Position numbers and translations under genes: made by a program. The notes under the pieces are model-generated. The model was given only the letters and a program-made list of their open reading frames with translations. It had not been told where the DNA came from and did no database searches. Below are positions 1 to 9,348 of a stretch of 64,000 nt of DNA, one piece after another. The stretch spans positions 10,070-74,069 of the forward strand of contig JAZLJA010000040.1 in the NCBI GenBank assembly GCA_045617625.1. The letters are read 5' to 3'. The DNA is from Firm-04 sp045617625. Lineage in GTDB: Bacteria > Bacillota > Clostridia > Oscillospirales > Ruminococcaceae. Every line of letters starts with the position of its first letter. The stretch's first letter is position 1.

Positions 1-938
1 GTGTTCGTTGTCACGACGGTCGTGGTTTCCACAGTTGTTGATTCAAAAGCTGTGGTTATTTCGGTGGTCGTTTCTTCCGTGGTCGTTTCTGCGGCAGTGA
101 TTTCCGTGGTGGTTTCTTCCGCAGTCGTTTCAGAGGTGGTCACTTCTGTAGTTGTTGTTTCAACGGGGGTATCTGTTTTCTGAAGTTTCCCGTCAAGGCA
201 ATCACAGTCTGTCAGATTCAACGTGCCGTCCGTATCATATCCTGCAACGCAGAATCCGATGTCGTACAACCTGCCGCTGAAATCGAGCCCAAGTGTTTGC
301 CATTCGTCAAAATGCGCCGAGGCAGAGATGTGATTGGATACTGACGAGGCACCGCTTTCGTTGCCAAGATTGGACGAACGCACGCTCCAGTATCTCACAA
401 AGGTCTCATACCCATGAATCGATGGCTGTTCTTCGCAGATCTCCTTTGAGACGTCATATTTCACACCGTCGATCTCAATCGTGCCGATCGGTTCGGCAGT
501 TTCCGCGTCAGCGACAGGGGGTTCGCCCCACCAGCCATCGATAATATAAAACTCAGCGGTCTTATAATCACCTGTGCAGTTTTCAAGCCAGCCGTTCAGA
601 CCGTAATAACCGTCACCTTTTGTCGGTTCGAGATCCATGGCATATTCCCAGTCACAAGCCGCGTATTCTTTGTAGGTATGCTCGCTCTTGAGCGTAAGCG
701 CGAGAAGCACCCAGAATTCCGGAATGTCTTTCCATTCACAGGTGAAATCGCCGTTCTTTTGTTCTTCATACGAAAAATCACCCGCGGTATTCTGATACCA
801 GATGGTGGCGTCGAATTTTCCGTCCGCGGTTGTGAATTTTTCCGAGAAGTCACTTGCAGTTGCAGTCAGCAGTGACACGGGGAGCGACGCGGCGGTGATC
901 GCAGCCGCACTGAGGATGCTCCAGAGCTTGTGTTTCAT
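1..938 (-). CDS. Secreted GH11-type xylanase homologue, 3' end beyond window
   Basis: The first 312 residues are in the window; the reading frame is open at the left edge. A signal peptide (about residues 1-29) follows an AGGAGGG ribosome-binding site. Residues about 40-245 look like glycoside hydrolase family 11 (endo-1,4-beta-xylanase): the nucleophile region reads TAEFYII with E129, and QPSIHGYETFVRYWSVR (about 171-187) and HFDEWQTLGLDF (about 209-220) match conserved GH11 blocks. Where family members have EGY with the acid/base Glu, this protein reads VAGYDTDG, so A232 stands in place of the catalytic Glu. A Thr/Glu-rich linker (about 255-312) runs to the edge; in related ruminococci such linkers lead to a CBM or dockerin, which cannot be seen here. 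It may be inactive, or a binding protein. Family call is confident; activity is not. Confidence 0.8.
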   Translation of the reverse strand, partial: MKHKLWSILSAAAITAASLPVSLLTATASDFSEKFTTADGKFDATIWYQNTAGDFSYEEQKNGDFTCEWKDIPEFWVLLALTLKSEHTYKEYAACDWEYAMDLEPTKGDGYYGLNGWLENCTGDYKTAEFYIIDGWWGEPPVADAETAEPIGTIEIDGVKYDVSKEICEEQPSIHGYETFVRYWSVRSSNLGNESGASSVSNHISASAHFDEWQTLGLDFSGRLYDIGFCVAGYDTDGTLNLTDCDCLDGKLQKTDTPVETTTTEVTTSETTAEETTTEITAAETTTEETTTEITTAFESTTVETTTVVTTN

Positions 939-1100
939 AAATACCCTCCTTGAATCATTTTCCAATTATGTTGACCATCCACTCTAGAATATATATTTAA
1001 TATATTCTTGCACAAATTTATCATATTTTCGATGCAAATGCAAGCAATATATTGCGAATTCATCTGGTGACTTATCGTTTATTGCGCAATGCCCGCATGA

Positions 1101-1129
1101 TTGACAAATCTACACAAATATGCTATACT
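1101..1129 (+). promoter_or_regulatory. Promoter of the unknown gene at 1207
   Basis: TTGACA (1101-1106), 17-bp spacer, TATACT (1124-1129) preceded by TGC, an extended -10. It lies 78 bp upstream of the start codon, which has a GGAGG-type ribosome-binding site at about 1193-1199. Confidence 0.8.
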
Positions 1130-1206
1130 GAACTTGCCTGCATATCACAGGCATCTGTATAATCACGGAAAATCCGAAGATTTTCATTCAAAAGGAGGGG
1201 GCAGCA

Positions 1207-2055
1207 ATGCCGAATATCATTTCATTTGATGCAAGAAAATTTCAGGCGGATGACAGCATCCCGCAGAACGAGGCGACCCGTCTCATCGTCACACAGCTTG
1301 GGAAAACCACGGAGCTGTTTGAACTCGACGGAACCGCTTGCGATACCGCACAAATTGTGTGCAAACCGGAACTGCTCCCAAATGAGGATTATCTGTTTCA
1401 GTTTGCCGTCACGCACGGCTTCAACGACACAAACAGCGAAATCTGCCGCTGCATCGTCGTTTATGACGGAAAATGGGATGAACGCTGCGAATATGACCTT
1501 GCCAGAAGCCGTTTTCAGCCGCTTGTCAGCAAACGCATCTGGGACGGCGGTTTGCTGCGGGTGTTCCAGATCCCGATCAAAACCGCAGAAAACACCGATG
1601 TGCAGATTCTTCTGCTTTCGCGCCGCTGCATCACAAGGGTCTATCCGCCGTATGCGCTCACCGATTATGCTTCGCTGCCTGACATGACCTATCAGCAGTG
1701 GACGGAGCAAAGCAAAGCACCGACGCCCAAGCCTGCAGCATCTGCGCCGCAAAAGCCTGAGAATCCTGTGGATGCCCTGATGCAAAAGCTTGACCGCCTC
1801 ACAGCACCTGTCATGCCGCAGAACAATCAGGCGGCGGCACCTGCGCAGAATCAGGAGCAGCAGGATGAGGCGCTCGCAAACTATGTGCAGGAATATATGA
1901 CGACACACGCAGTGGAAATGAACGTACCTGACGCGATGAAAACATTCAATATCACCGAGCGGCAGGCGACCAAATGTATGCGCATTTTGTTTGAGCGGAA
2001 TGTTCTGAAATATGACCTTGACACGCGGAAATACAAAATCATTGCAAAGAAATAA
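1207..2055 (+). CDS. Protein of unknown function with helical C-terminal domain
   Basis: 282 residues, not recognised. The N-terminal half (about 1-165) is a mixed alpha/beta domain without signal peptide or membrane segment. A Pro/Ala/Gln-rich linker (about 170-225) follows, then a C-terminal domain (about 228-282) whose pattern (a helix, the short helix-turn-helix-like stretch NITERQATKCMRILFERN, then a basic strand) resembles a small winged helix. That suggests DNA binding or protein interaction, but this is inference. It is a single-gene unit with its own consensus promoter (1101-1129) and a terminator directly after the stop codon. Confidence 0.75.
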   Translation: MPNIISFDARKFQADDSIPQNEATRLIVTQLGKTTELFELDGTACDTAQIVCKPELLPNEDYLFQFAVTHGFNDTNSEICRCIVVYDGKWDERCEYDLARSRFQPLVSKRIWDGGLLRVFQIPIKTAENTDVQILLLSRRCITRVYPPYALTDYASLPDMTYQQWTEQSKAPTPKPAASAPQKPENPVDALMQKLDRLTAPVMPQNNQAAAPAQNQEQQDEALANYVQEYMTTHAVEMNVPDAMKTFNITERQATKCMRILFERNVLKYDLDTRKYKIIAKK

Positions 2056-2057
2056 TC

Positions 2058-2095
2058 AAATCGCAGCAGCACCGTAAAAAGTGCTGCGGCGATTT
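2058..2095. terminator. Bidirectional terminator between convergent genes
   Basis: The inverted repeat AAATCGCAGCAGCAC / GTGCTGCGGCGATTT (2058-2072 and 2081-2095) has one mismatch in 15 bp and an 8-nt loop. It touches the end of the plus-strand gene and the last reading frame of the minus-strand pilus operon, so it can serve both. Confidence 0.75.
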
Positions 2096-2335
2096 CTATT
2101 TCGTATAGTTTGAATAGGGCGAATAAGTGGATGAGGAGTCTTCGTCATAGGCACAGAAATCGCAGATGTAGTATTCTTCGCCCGTCGGAACCTTGAAGTA
2201 GTAGAATACGACCTTGGAATCGTATGAAGTCGGATATTCCGAGCCGAGAATCTTGACCACGCGGCCGAGAAGCAATCCTGTGTCACGGAAAGTGCCTTTG
2301 GTGTTTGCGATGACCTTTTCTTTCAGGCATTCCAT
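2096..2335 (-). CDS. Small protein after the pilus sortase (uncertain)
   Basis: A 79-residue frame, unrecognised, rich in Tyr, Asp and Ser towards its C-terminus, with CDFC near residue 58. Its stop codon abuts the operon terminator, and its codon use looks coding, which argues for a real last gene of the pilus operon. However, no Shine-Dalgarno sequence precedes the ATG (the upstream stretch is pyrimidine-rich), and the frame is continuous with the preceding sortase gene, from which it is separated only by the sortase TGA and 19 sense codons. It may be a separate small gene, a decayed sortase C-terminal extension, or a readthrough product. Confidence 0.35.
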   Translation of the reverse strand: MECLKEKVIANTKGTFRDTGLLLGRVVKILGSEYPTSYDSKVVFYYFKVPTGEEYYICDFCAYDEDSSSTYSPYSNYTK

Positions 2336-2392
2336 GAAGGTATCGGACGAGGAGGGGAGACTGCCGAATACAGTGTGAGGCGTTTTTGAGAT

Positions 2393-3229
2393 TCAGTTGG
2401 ATTTTTTGCGTGCTCTCAGATCTGCGCGAATGCTGCTGATGATGAGCATCAGGAGCAGAAGCAGCAGCATGGGGATCGCCACCACAAGTGCGACAAGCAG
2501 CGTCGAAACGGAGAATGCCTCGTTGGAAATGTAGATGGTGCGTTCTTCGGGGGTTTCGATGCGTGTGCCGCGCACCAGCAGACGGTGTGTGTTGATGCCG
2601 TATGGTGTGCAGGTGAAGAGCGTGCAGTAGTCTTTGCCGGGGCAGAGCTGCAAATCATCGACTTCATTGGGCAAAACGGTTTTGATTTGGTCAACCTGAT
2701 AGGTATAAATTTCGTTCAGGACCGTGATGTAGAAAATGTCACCGATTTCAAGTTTGTCCAGATCCGAAAAAAGCTTGGCACTTGGCAATCCGCGGTGTCC
2801 CGAAATGACACAGTGGGTGTTGATCCCGCCGACAGGCAGGCTGGAGCCTTCCAGATGTCCTGCGCCGACTTGCAGCACAGTTTCGTCAACGGTGTGATAA
2901 ATCGGGAGTTCAACCTTGATCTTGTCGATGGAGATATAGCCCATGACGCCGGAAATCGTGGTGTTGAGTGCATCCATATATCCTTCGATACGTTTGGGGT
3001 GATAAAAAGCACTTTCTGTTTTTGCGAGTCTGTCGTTATATTGTCTCGCCGCACGGAGATATTCCTCGTTTTGCAGGGTTGAAAGATTGTTGACGGTTTC
3101 GTTATAGGATTCGATGATGTGCGTTTGTGTTTTGGAGTTGACGTATTCGCTGATGGTGGGATAAAGCAGCAGCCCCACGCCAATCAAAAATGCGGCAACA
3201 AGCATGAAATTGAGAAGATATCGTTTCAT
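2393..3229 (-). CDS. Class C (pilus) sortase
   Basis: 278 residues. N-terminal membrane segment (about 6-24), sortase core (about 95-225) and a second hydrophobic segment near the C-terminus (about 240-268), the usual class C layout. Catalytic residues are visible: H145 in SGHRGLP, C207 in TLFTCTP and R216 in THRLLVRG. Class C sortases link pilin subunits through LPxTG-type signals. The flexible-lid motif Asp-Pro-aromatic is not evident; the corresponding stretch reads FYHPKRI. It lies directly downstream of the pilin at 3303-5027, with a 14-bp-stem hairpin between them. A GGAGC ribosome-binding site supports the start. It closely resembles the sortase at 11151-12017, with the same numbering of catalytic residues. 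Confidence 0.93.
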   Translation of the reverse strand: MKRYLLNFMLVAAFLIGVGLLLYPTISEYVNSKTQTHIIESYNETVNNLSTLQNEEYLRAARQYNDRLAKTESAFYHPKRIEGYMDALNTTISGVMGYISIDKIKVELPIYHTVDETVLQVGAGHLEGSSLPVGGINTHCVISGHRGLPSAKLFSDLDKLEIGDIFYITVLNEIYTYQVDQIKTVLPNEVDDLQLCPGKDYCTLFTCTPYGINTHRLLVRGTRIETPEERTIYISNEAFSVSTLLVALVVAIPMLLLLLLMLIISSIRADLRARKKSN

Positions 3230-3254
3230 GGGCGGCTCCTTATCGGAAAAATGG

Positions 3255-3287
3255 ATGCAGTGGGAGAAACGGATTCTCCCACTGCAT
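3255..3287 (-). terminator. Hairpin between pilin and sortase genes (attenuator-like)
   Basis: A perfect 14-bp inverted repeat (3255-3268 with 3274-3287) around a 5-nt loop, followed on the minus strand by CCATTTTTCC. It lies in the 73-bp gap between the major pilin and its sortase, so it can partly terminate transcription or protect the pilin mRNA 3' end, giving more pilin than sortase. Confidence 0.6.
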
Positions 3288-3302
3288 GAAGTTCAAAACG
3301 GA

Positions 3303-5027
3303 TTATTTTGCGAGAGCCATTCTCTTTTTGGTGACGAACAGCACTGCAGAACCGGTGACGAGCAGAGTGCCGAGGATGTAGAGAAGCTTGGTGCCGTTGC
3401 CGCCCGTTACGGGGAGAACGGTTCCTTCGCTGTTGGCGACTTCAAAGGTGATTATGCCGGTGCCGTCCTCAATGCTCGGAGTGATGGTTGCGGTGCCTTC
3501 TGTTACGGTTGCGGTCCATTTGGTGCCATCACACGCAAGTTCAACGGAGATGTCGTTCTTCAGCAGGTTGTATCCTTCAGGTGCTTTTACCTCGCTGATG
3601 GTGTATGTGCCTGCGCTGAGACCTGTATAGGTTACAAGACCGTCAGTGCCCGAAACTTGGAACGTTTTGACAGCATCGAGAGCCTCCGTGCTTGGATGCT
3701 GAATATACTTTTGTTCGCTGACATACAGACTCAAGGTCGAGGTGGTGGGAGCAGTGGAAGTGAATTCGCCTGTTTTCAGCTGATAGTATGCAGTTACACC
3801 GGTTGCGACAGAATCAACTGGTTCGTAGTAGTTGTCGTCAGTGCCCTGAATTACTGAGATGTTGCTGCCGTTGAGCAGGAACGATGCGCCTTCCAGCACT
3901 TTGGTGTTGTCTTCGCTGTCAACCTTTTTGATTACGATTTCTGCTACATAAGTTGTGGTGGTATCAGGAGGGGTATTGCCCTTACTGGAGGTATTGGTGG
4001 GGTCATTGGAATATGTAAGGGTTGCAGTGTTCGTGTTGCCATTCATGGTCAAATCAGCTTCCGCGTTGACGGTTGCTGCATATTTGATCACAATGGATTC
4101 ACCTGCCTTGGACTGCTTTTCAATGAAATTGTTGAATGTGATGACGAGTTCGGTTCCATCAGTTGTTGTTGTGGACGAAACCACATAGTCTTTTGTATTG
4201 CCTGCTTCGAGAGTGGTGTCGCCGATGCTAATCACCATGTTTTCGTTGTAGGTCAGACCTTTGCTCAGGATATCCGTGATTTCAAAGGTGTAAGATGTGT
4301 AGCCTGTCATATCAGGAACTTCGGATGTAATAACGAAGGGAATCACGTCGCCGATGCAAGCGGTGTTGGTCTTGGTACCATTCGTTGTGCCGTTAGCGAT
4401 GTATTTGTCAATGCCGGGGAGAACCACCTTCGGGTCAACGGTGACATCGCCGAGCACCTGCACGATATAACGCGAACGGCTTGCGGACGCGAGATCAGAA
4501 GCAGATGTGGTGTCTTTTACGAGGTAATAGCCGGGGTTGAGTTCGTCGATGATGTAGTTGCCCTCGGTATCTTTCTCGCCCGACTTGCCGGTGTCAGTGA
4601 GATTGTCAGCGACGATTGCTGCAAACTTCACCATCATCTCGTCCGTGAACGTGGATTCTTTCATGACGAGTGCAACGTCTTCAGCGGTTGAGGCCGATGC
4701 AAACAAATTCTTGGTGGTGCCTGCGGCGTCTGTGACGTTAAAATCGTCGCTGGCTTTGATTGCAGTCAGCAGCGGAGTGGAATCGACATCATCGCCCCAT
4801 TTGATGTTGGAAAGTTTGCCGACATCGGTTGCACTTGCGCCTGCGAGATAATCGCCCTTGAAGATCTGGTATGCCTCATAGGTGTGGTCAATGCCGTCTT
4901 CCGTGGGGTTGATGGTGATCGAATAAGTCGGATCAGCGGCATACGCGGAGATCGCGCCTGCAACGCCGATGGTTGCTGCCATAACGCCCGAGAGCATTAC
5001 GGACAATATACGTTTGAATTTTTTCAT
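3303..5027 (-). CDS. LPxTG-anchored major pilin, isopeptide-forming
   Basis: 574 residues: signal peptide (about 1-30), an N-terminal pilin domain, Ig-like/Cna-B-type domains, and a C-terminal sorting signal LPVTGG (538-543) with a hydrophobic segment and a basic tail. The segment VVLPGIDKYI (about 210) is where Gram-positive pilins carry the lysine used for subunit linkage. An E-box-like motif, YTISEVKAPEGY (about 480), is typical of domains with internal Lys-Asn isopeptide bonds. The adjacent class C sortase (2393-3229) is the likely polymerase. It shares its architecture and several N-terminal words (TYEAYQIF) with the second major pilin at 12108-13862, pointing to an old duplication. Confidence 0.9.
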   Translation of the reverse strand: MKKFKRILSVMLSGVMAATIGVAGAISAYAADPTYSITINPTEDGIDHTYEAYQIFKGDYLAGASATDVGKLSNIKWGDDVDSTPLLTAIKASDDFNVTDAAGTTKNLFASASTAEDVALVMKESTFTDEMMVKFAAIVADNLTDTGKSGEKDTEGNYIIDELNPGYYLVKDTTSASDLASASRSRYIVQVLGDVTVDPKVVLPGIDKYIANGTTNGTKTNTACIGDVIPFVITSEVPDMTGYTSYTFEITDILSKGLTYNENMVISIGDTTLEAGNTKDYVVSSTTTTDGTELVITFNNFIEKQSKAGESIVIKYAATVNAEADLTMNGNTNTATLTYSNDPTNTSSKGNTPPDTTTTYVAEIVIKKVDSEDNTKVLEGASFLLNGSNISVIQGTDDNYYEPVDSVATGVTAYYQLKTGEFTSTAPTTSTLSLYVSEQKYIQHPSTEALDAVKTFQVSGTDGLVTYTGLSAGTYTISEVKAPEGYNLLKNDISVELACDGTKWTATVTEGTATITPSIEDGTGIITFEVANSEGTVLPVTGGNGTKLLYILGTLLVTGSAVLFVTKKRMALAK

Positions 5028-5085
5028 AGTGATATCCTCCGGTTATATGATTGTATGGGTCGGTGTACATCGTTGGGAAACGAGG

Positions 5086-8000
5086 TTATGTGATGTTGGA
5101 CCTCCTTTCCCGTTTGCTGATGAGCGCGCCGCTCAACAGGCTTGCGAGAAGCAGGAACACTCCTGCGAGATAAATACGAGCTGTGCCGCTGCCGCCCGTG
5201 TGGGGGAGCGCATAGGCATTGTATTTGTTTTGAACGGTGATGGGGTTGTCTTCCGTGTTGGTGGAAACGTTGTTGCCTTTGATCGTTGTGACGAAGCCGT
5301 CAAGTTGTGTGATTTCTTTCACGTAGTAGGTATATTCGATACCGGGTGTCTGATTCAGATCTTCCGTATCCCAAAAATATGTCCAGTCGTCAGAAGCGGT
5401 CAGTTTGACTTCATCAAACTTCACGTCCTTGGGAGTTCCGGCGTCTTTTGGCATACTTGCATCTTTGATATCTGCGTAAATGTGATAGTCGGGGACAATT
5501 TGACCTGATGTGGGGTCAACCTTCATGTTTGTCCCTTTCTTGGCAATCACAAATTCGTCAACGAAGAAATTGCCTGTTCCTGATCCTGTTTCCACATAGA
5601 CGCTGATATTTGATGCGCCAAGCGGGATTTTGAATTCGGGATTGGAAAGGATTGACCATCCGTTTGTTGTTGTCGGTGCGGTTGTACTCTCAGGAGGAGA
5701 AATTCTGTCATACTGTGTAGTACCGCTTGCATCGTTGTATTGCATTGAAAGCTGGAGCGGCATAGCGGTGGACTCACACCTTGCATAGGTGAGGAATGAG
5801 TAGGTTTCGCCGGGAATGTACTTGGTGGTATCTATTGCATAGGAAACACCGTCCCAGTTTGCAGTTCTGTTTGTGACTTTCAGCGAGTGCCCAGATGCAT
5901 AGACTGTGTTGTAACCGTAACCCAGGGTTGCACTTCCGCTTCTTCCTGACCACTCTTTCTCGCGTGTGGGGTTGTTATTTGAATCGGTGAACGTAGAGTG
6001 TGCAAGAATGGAATTAGAGGGAATTGCGGGATACGTGATCACCACTTCTGCATTCTGTTTGATACCGGTCACATCGAAGAAGCCGTCGGTTTCGGAGCAG
6101 GAGCAGTTTGTTGCGGTGATCGACGTTGCTGCCAGATTATTCTGACCGTCCACAGAAAACTCCATTGTGCCGCCGAGATGCACCTTGTCGGTCTCCCATT
6201 GGTCAATGACGTTGCCGCCGGAATCCTTTACAGTGACTTTCAGCGTGGTGGTATCAGTTGTGTCATATTCGGTGTATTTTCTCCACAGCTGAATAGTAAC
6301 ATCTTCATTTGGCGGATCCGTCATCTCGTTGCCGTATTCATCGAGCCAGACTTTTTCGACATGAATGCCGGCTTCATCGGCGGGCGTGTTGACGATCGAG
6401 TAAACCGTGTTGCCGTTTGCATCTGTGGTGGGGTCAGGATAACTTGCGACGTATCCGTCAGGCACACCGTATTCTTCGACGCTGTATTCGTACTCGTGAC
6501 CATAGTATTTCGTCGCGATGTTCTCGAAAAGCATCGTCCAGTTATTGGAGCTGTTGAGCGAGAAGTTACGTGTGTGATTGATCGTAACGTAAGCCTTTTT
6601 GTCATTGTCGGTCAGATCGGTGCGAACAATACGGAACCGAATTTCGTCATGGGAGGTTTTGGTGTCTTCCCAGACCTTTTTGACGTAGAATTTTGTGAGC
6701 TCCTCATGCACGTTGTTGACCCAGCTCAGATCGGCGTCGGTTTCAGGCAGAAACTTCGGCAGCTGTTCGCGTGAAAGACCTCCCGGTTCATTTTCAATCG
6801 GGGCTGCGCCGTTGATCGTGATGCTCTCGAACACTTCAGGGTCAACACCGACTTCCTCGATGTAGTATTCGGTATCGGGTGTGAGGAAGTTCACGGTGAT
6901 GGTTTGCCCTGCTTTGAGTTGGAGCAATCCGTCGGTATCTTTGGTGTTTGTTTTTGTGTCGTTGACGTAATAGACACCTTGATATTCGCTGTAACCTGTT
7001 TGGGAGTTGGGATCCTCGTACCAAAGGCGGAAGAAGTAATCGTTGTCTGCGATTTTCGATGTTTTGGAAACGCCCGTGCCGATTTCCTTGGAAAGCGTGA
7101 CAGGTTTCACGGCAGGCAGATTGAAATTGACAAACAGGTTTGAAAAGTTACTTCCGCGTTCGAGATAGAACACTTTGATGTCATGTGGTTCGCCGTTGTT
7201 GCTGTTCCAATCAGCGCCAAGCACGGTGGCGAGAGGCTCCTTGATCCACTTTTTCCCTTCCGGTCCGGGATCTCCCAAAAGTTCGTCTTCTGTCAGAACG
7301 TAAGGAGTGGGGATACCATCAATGATATTGTCTCCACCCGTGAAGTTGATCTTGCCTGCAGCTCTTTCGTGAATGCCGCCAACGTCAAGAACAAGTTTTC
7401 CGTCGATGAAAACCCACATGTCATCGTCGCCTGAGTATTCAAAGATAATGTCATCCGTGCCTTCCAAGTGATTCTGGGGGATGAAGAACTGTGTCTCAAG
7501 CTTCATGCCGAAGTGGTGGTCATAATATGGGTTGTTGCCCCAGTGAACATCAGTGTTGATAGGATCACCATTCGCTTTAAACGGATAATTAAACGGGAAG
7601 AATCCAACCGATCTTTTTTCGCCGAAATCATCCACTTCAGGATTTCCGTTAGCCTCTGCGTAAAATGTATGGTCATAGACCTCAAAGTTGTTATTATTTA
7701 TATTTAGATATGCGTAGTTTTTGTCACTGTCATAGGTGTAGTAGCCATTTTCATCCAGTGTAAAAAGATAACTGACATCGGTATATACTTCTTTATAGCC
7801 ATTTGCGATTTCTGTTTCATCAAACAGAATTTTCAAATCGCTTCCGCGGGTTGAAGCTGCAATGACAGGATAGCCCTCCGAAGAAAGTGTTTTTTTGACA
7901 ATGCCCTGAACAGGTCTGTTGCCGGTGATGTACGAACTTTCATTATAGTCACCTGAATAGTTGTTCAGATCTGCGTGCGGAGGATTATCATGAATTTCAC

Positions 8001-8742
8001 TGTCAGGCGTACTATAAGAGATGAAATAAAGCTCAGTATCTCTGTCTTTATTAGCTCCTACAGTAGGGTGAAGATAATAGTTGATTCCTTCGTTGAGAAG
8101 GTTGTCATAAGTTGAACCGCCTGTTTCCAGACCGGCAGGGCCGCCGTAATTAAACATCGTGATCTTGATGCCGTCCGCGTTGTTATCCACGGTATCAATC
8201 ATATTGTAACCGGTAGGCGGTGCCGGCTGCGGGGGCTTGACTGCACCCAGCAGCATCGGTTTGGGTTCGGTCAGATCTGCTTGTTCCTCCGTGGGTTCTT
8301 CGGAAACTGACGAATCATCTTCGATTTCAGTCTCTTCGTTTCCGCCCGAGAAGGATGCGGCATCGAGTTCGACAAATTCTATCGGTTCTTCCTGCGGTTG
8401 GATGTAAGCATCGAGCGTATGGTCGGTATAGCATTCAGGCTCGTGATGATGTTCCGTGATACCGCACACTGCCTGCATTGCGTAACAGGCATCACTGTGG
8501 GTGTGGAGCTCATTTTCTTCCTGACCGCAAACCAGCACGTTTTGATAGCATTCATCTGTGTGAACGTGTTCTTCGATGCCGCAAAACGCTTGGTTGACCA
8601 TCGTGATGCCCGTGCCGCGCAGGCACCAGACAACCGTGGAGGTCACAAATAAAGAAAGAACCAACAGCAGCGAAATCATTTTTCGCCGTCGCAGATCGTT
8701 TTTATGAAGCACTTCATAAAAACCATCCAGATAGTTTTTCAT
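5086..8742 (-). CDS. Large pilus tip adhesin with fibro-slime and Cna-B domains
   Basis: 1218 residues. A membrane segment (about 22-42) acts as signal sequence. It is followed by Cys/His repeats of the form CGxxEHxHTDECY (about 53-110), often seen in large Firmicute surface proteins. An acidic linker leads to a fibro-slime/PA14-like domain (about 330-520) containing SGDDDMWVFIDGKLVLDVGG. Several Cna-B-type repeats and a carbohydrate-binding-like beta domain (about 930-1090) follow. The sorting signal LPHTGG (1179-1184), hydrophobic span and basic tail close the protein. The domain content and the position among pilins and sortases suggest a tip subunit that binds plant cell wall or host glycans; the ligand is inferred only. 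Confidence 0.88.
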   Translation of the reverse strand: MKNYLDGFYEVLHKNDLRRRKMISLLLVLSLFVTSTVVWCLRGTGITMVNQAFCGIEEHVHTDECYQNVLVCGQEENELHTHSDACYAMQAVCGITEHHHEPECYTDHTLDAYIQPQEEPIEFVELDAASFSGGNEETEIEDDSSVSEEPTEEQADLTEPKPMLLGAVKPPQPAPPTGYNMIDTVDNNADGIKITMFNYGGPAGLETGGSTYDNLLNEGINYYLHPTVGANKDRDTELYFISYSTPDSEIHDNPPHADLNNYSGDYNESSYITGNRPVQGIVKKTLSSEGYPVIAASTRGSDLKILFDETEIANGYKEVYTDVSYLFTLDENGYYTYDSDKNYAYLNINNNNFEVYDHTFYAEANGNPEVDDFGEKRSVGFFPFNYPFKANGDPINTDVHWGNNPYYDHHFGMKLETQFFIPQNHLEGTDDIIFEYSGDDDMWVFIDGKLVLDVGGIHERAAGKINFTGGDNIIDGIPTPYVLTEDELLGDPGPEGKKWIKEPLATVLGADWNSNNGEPHDIKVFYLERGSNFSNLFVNFNLPAVKPVTLSKEIGTGVSKTSKIADNDYFFRLWYEDPNSQTGYSEYQGVYYVNDTKTNTKDTDGLLQLKAGQTITVNFLTPDTEYYIEEVGVDPEVFESITINGAAPIENEPGGLSREQLPKFLPETDADLSWVNNVHEELTKFYVKKVWEDTKTSHDEIRFRIVRTDLTDNDKKAYVTINHTRNFSLNSSNNWTMLFENIATKYYGHEYEYSVEEYGVPDGYVASYPDPTTDANGNTVYSIVNTPADEAGIHVEKVWLDEYGNEMTDPPNEDVTIQLWRKYTEYDTTDTTTLKVTVKDSGGNVIDQWETDKVHLGGTMEFSVDGQNNLAATSITATNCSCSETDGFFDVTGIKQNAEVVITYPAIPSNSILAHSTFTDSNNNPTREKEWSGRSGSATLGYGYNTVYASGHSLKVTNRTANWDGVSYAIDTTKYIPGETYSFLTYARCESTAMPLQLSMQYNDASGTTQYDRISPPESTTAPTTTNGWSILSNPEFKIPLGASNISVYVETGSGTGNFFVDEFVIAKKGTNMKVDPTSGQIVPDYHIYADIKDASMPKDAGTPKDVKFDEVKLTASDDWTYFWDTEDLNQTPGIEYTYYVKEITQLDGFVTTIKGNNVSTNTEDNPITVQNKYNAYALPHTGGSGTARIYLAGVFLLLASLLSGALISKRERRSNIT

Positions 8743-8763
8743 TGATCCACCATTTTCCTTTCT

Positions 8764-9348
8764 TTAAGATTTCCGGTCTCCGAGCGGCCAGATTTTGAAT
8801 AATACCCGTCCGACGATCTGATCCTGTCCCACGCAGCCGATGGCTGCATTTCTGCTGTCCACAGAGGTGGCACGATTGTCGCCGAGGATGAAATATTTGT
8901 TGTCAGGCACCACAAACGGAAAAGTCAGTTCGCAGTTGCCGAGGCTTTTTTCGATGACATAGGGTTCATCAATGCGGACATTGTTGCGATAAACATTGCC
9001 GTCCGCATCAATGGTGATGCTGTCACCGGGCATTCCGATGATACGTTTGAGGAGCAGCTTGTTCTGCCAGGAAACGCAGCACAGATCCGAGTAATCAGCG
9101 GACTGTGACTTGGTCAGCACGAGGATATCGCCGTCTCTGAGGTTTGGTTCCATGCTGCTGCCGGAGACCTGAATCACAGGCAGGAGCAAAGTGGAGATCA
9201 GAACCGCGATCGCGGCGACCACCACGAGGGTGGCAAATGTACTGAGCAGCGTTTTGCGAAACAGTTTTTTGTGGCGGATTTTTTCCATTTCGCCTTCAAC
9301 TTGTTTCACGCTTGGGACAGTTACTTGTTCTTTCGTAGATTCTGACAT
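8764..9348 (-). CDS. lepB: Signal peptidase I, pilus-locus type
   Basis: 194 residues with one N-terminal membrane span (about 38-60). The catalytic Ser is S65 in SGSSMEP and the general-base Lys is K101 in LLLKRIIGMPGD; the box GDNRATSVDSR follows near residue 156. This is a complete type I signal peptidase. Dedicated copies inside pilus operons are known from Gram-positive bacteria, where they help process pilin precursors or assist assembly. The gene starts inside the end of the upstream coiled-coil gene (28-bp overlap) and has a GGAAGG ribosome-binding site. Confidence 0.93.
   Translation of the reverse strand: MSESTKEQVTVPSVKQVEGEMEKIRHKKLFRKTLLSTFATLVVVAAIAVLISTLLLPVIQVSGSSMEPNLRDGDILVLTKSQSADYSDLCCVSWQNKLLLKRIIGMPGDSITIDADGNVYRNNVRIDEPYVIEKSLGNCELTFPFVVPDNKYFILGDNRATSVDSRNAAIGCVGQDQIVGRVLFKIWPLGDRKS

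Noticed and set aside
1..183. Val/Ser-rich protein on the plus strand
   Set aside because: It is the complement of the Thr/Glu-rich linker of the GH11 gene, a repeat-driven artefact.
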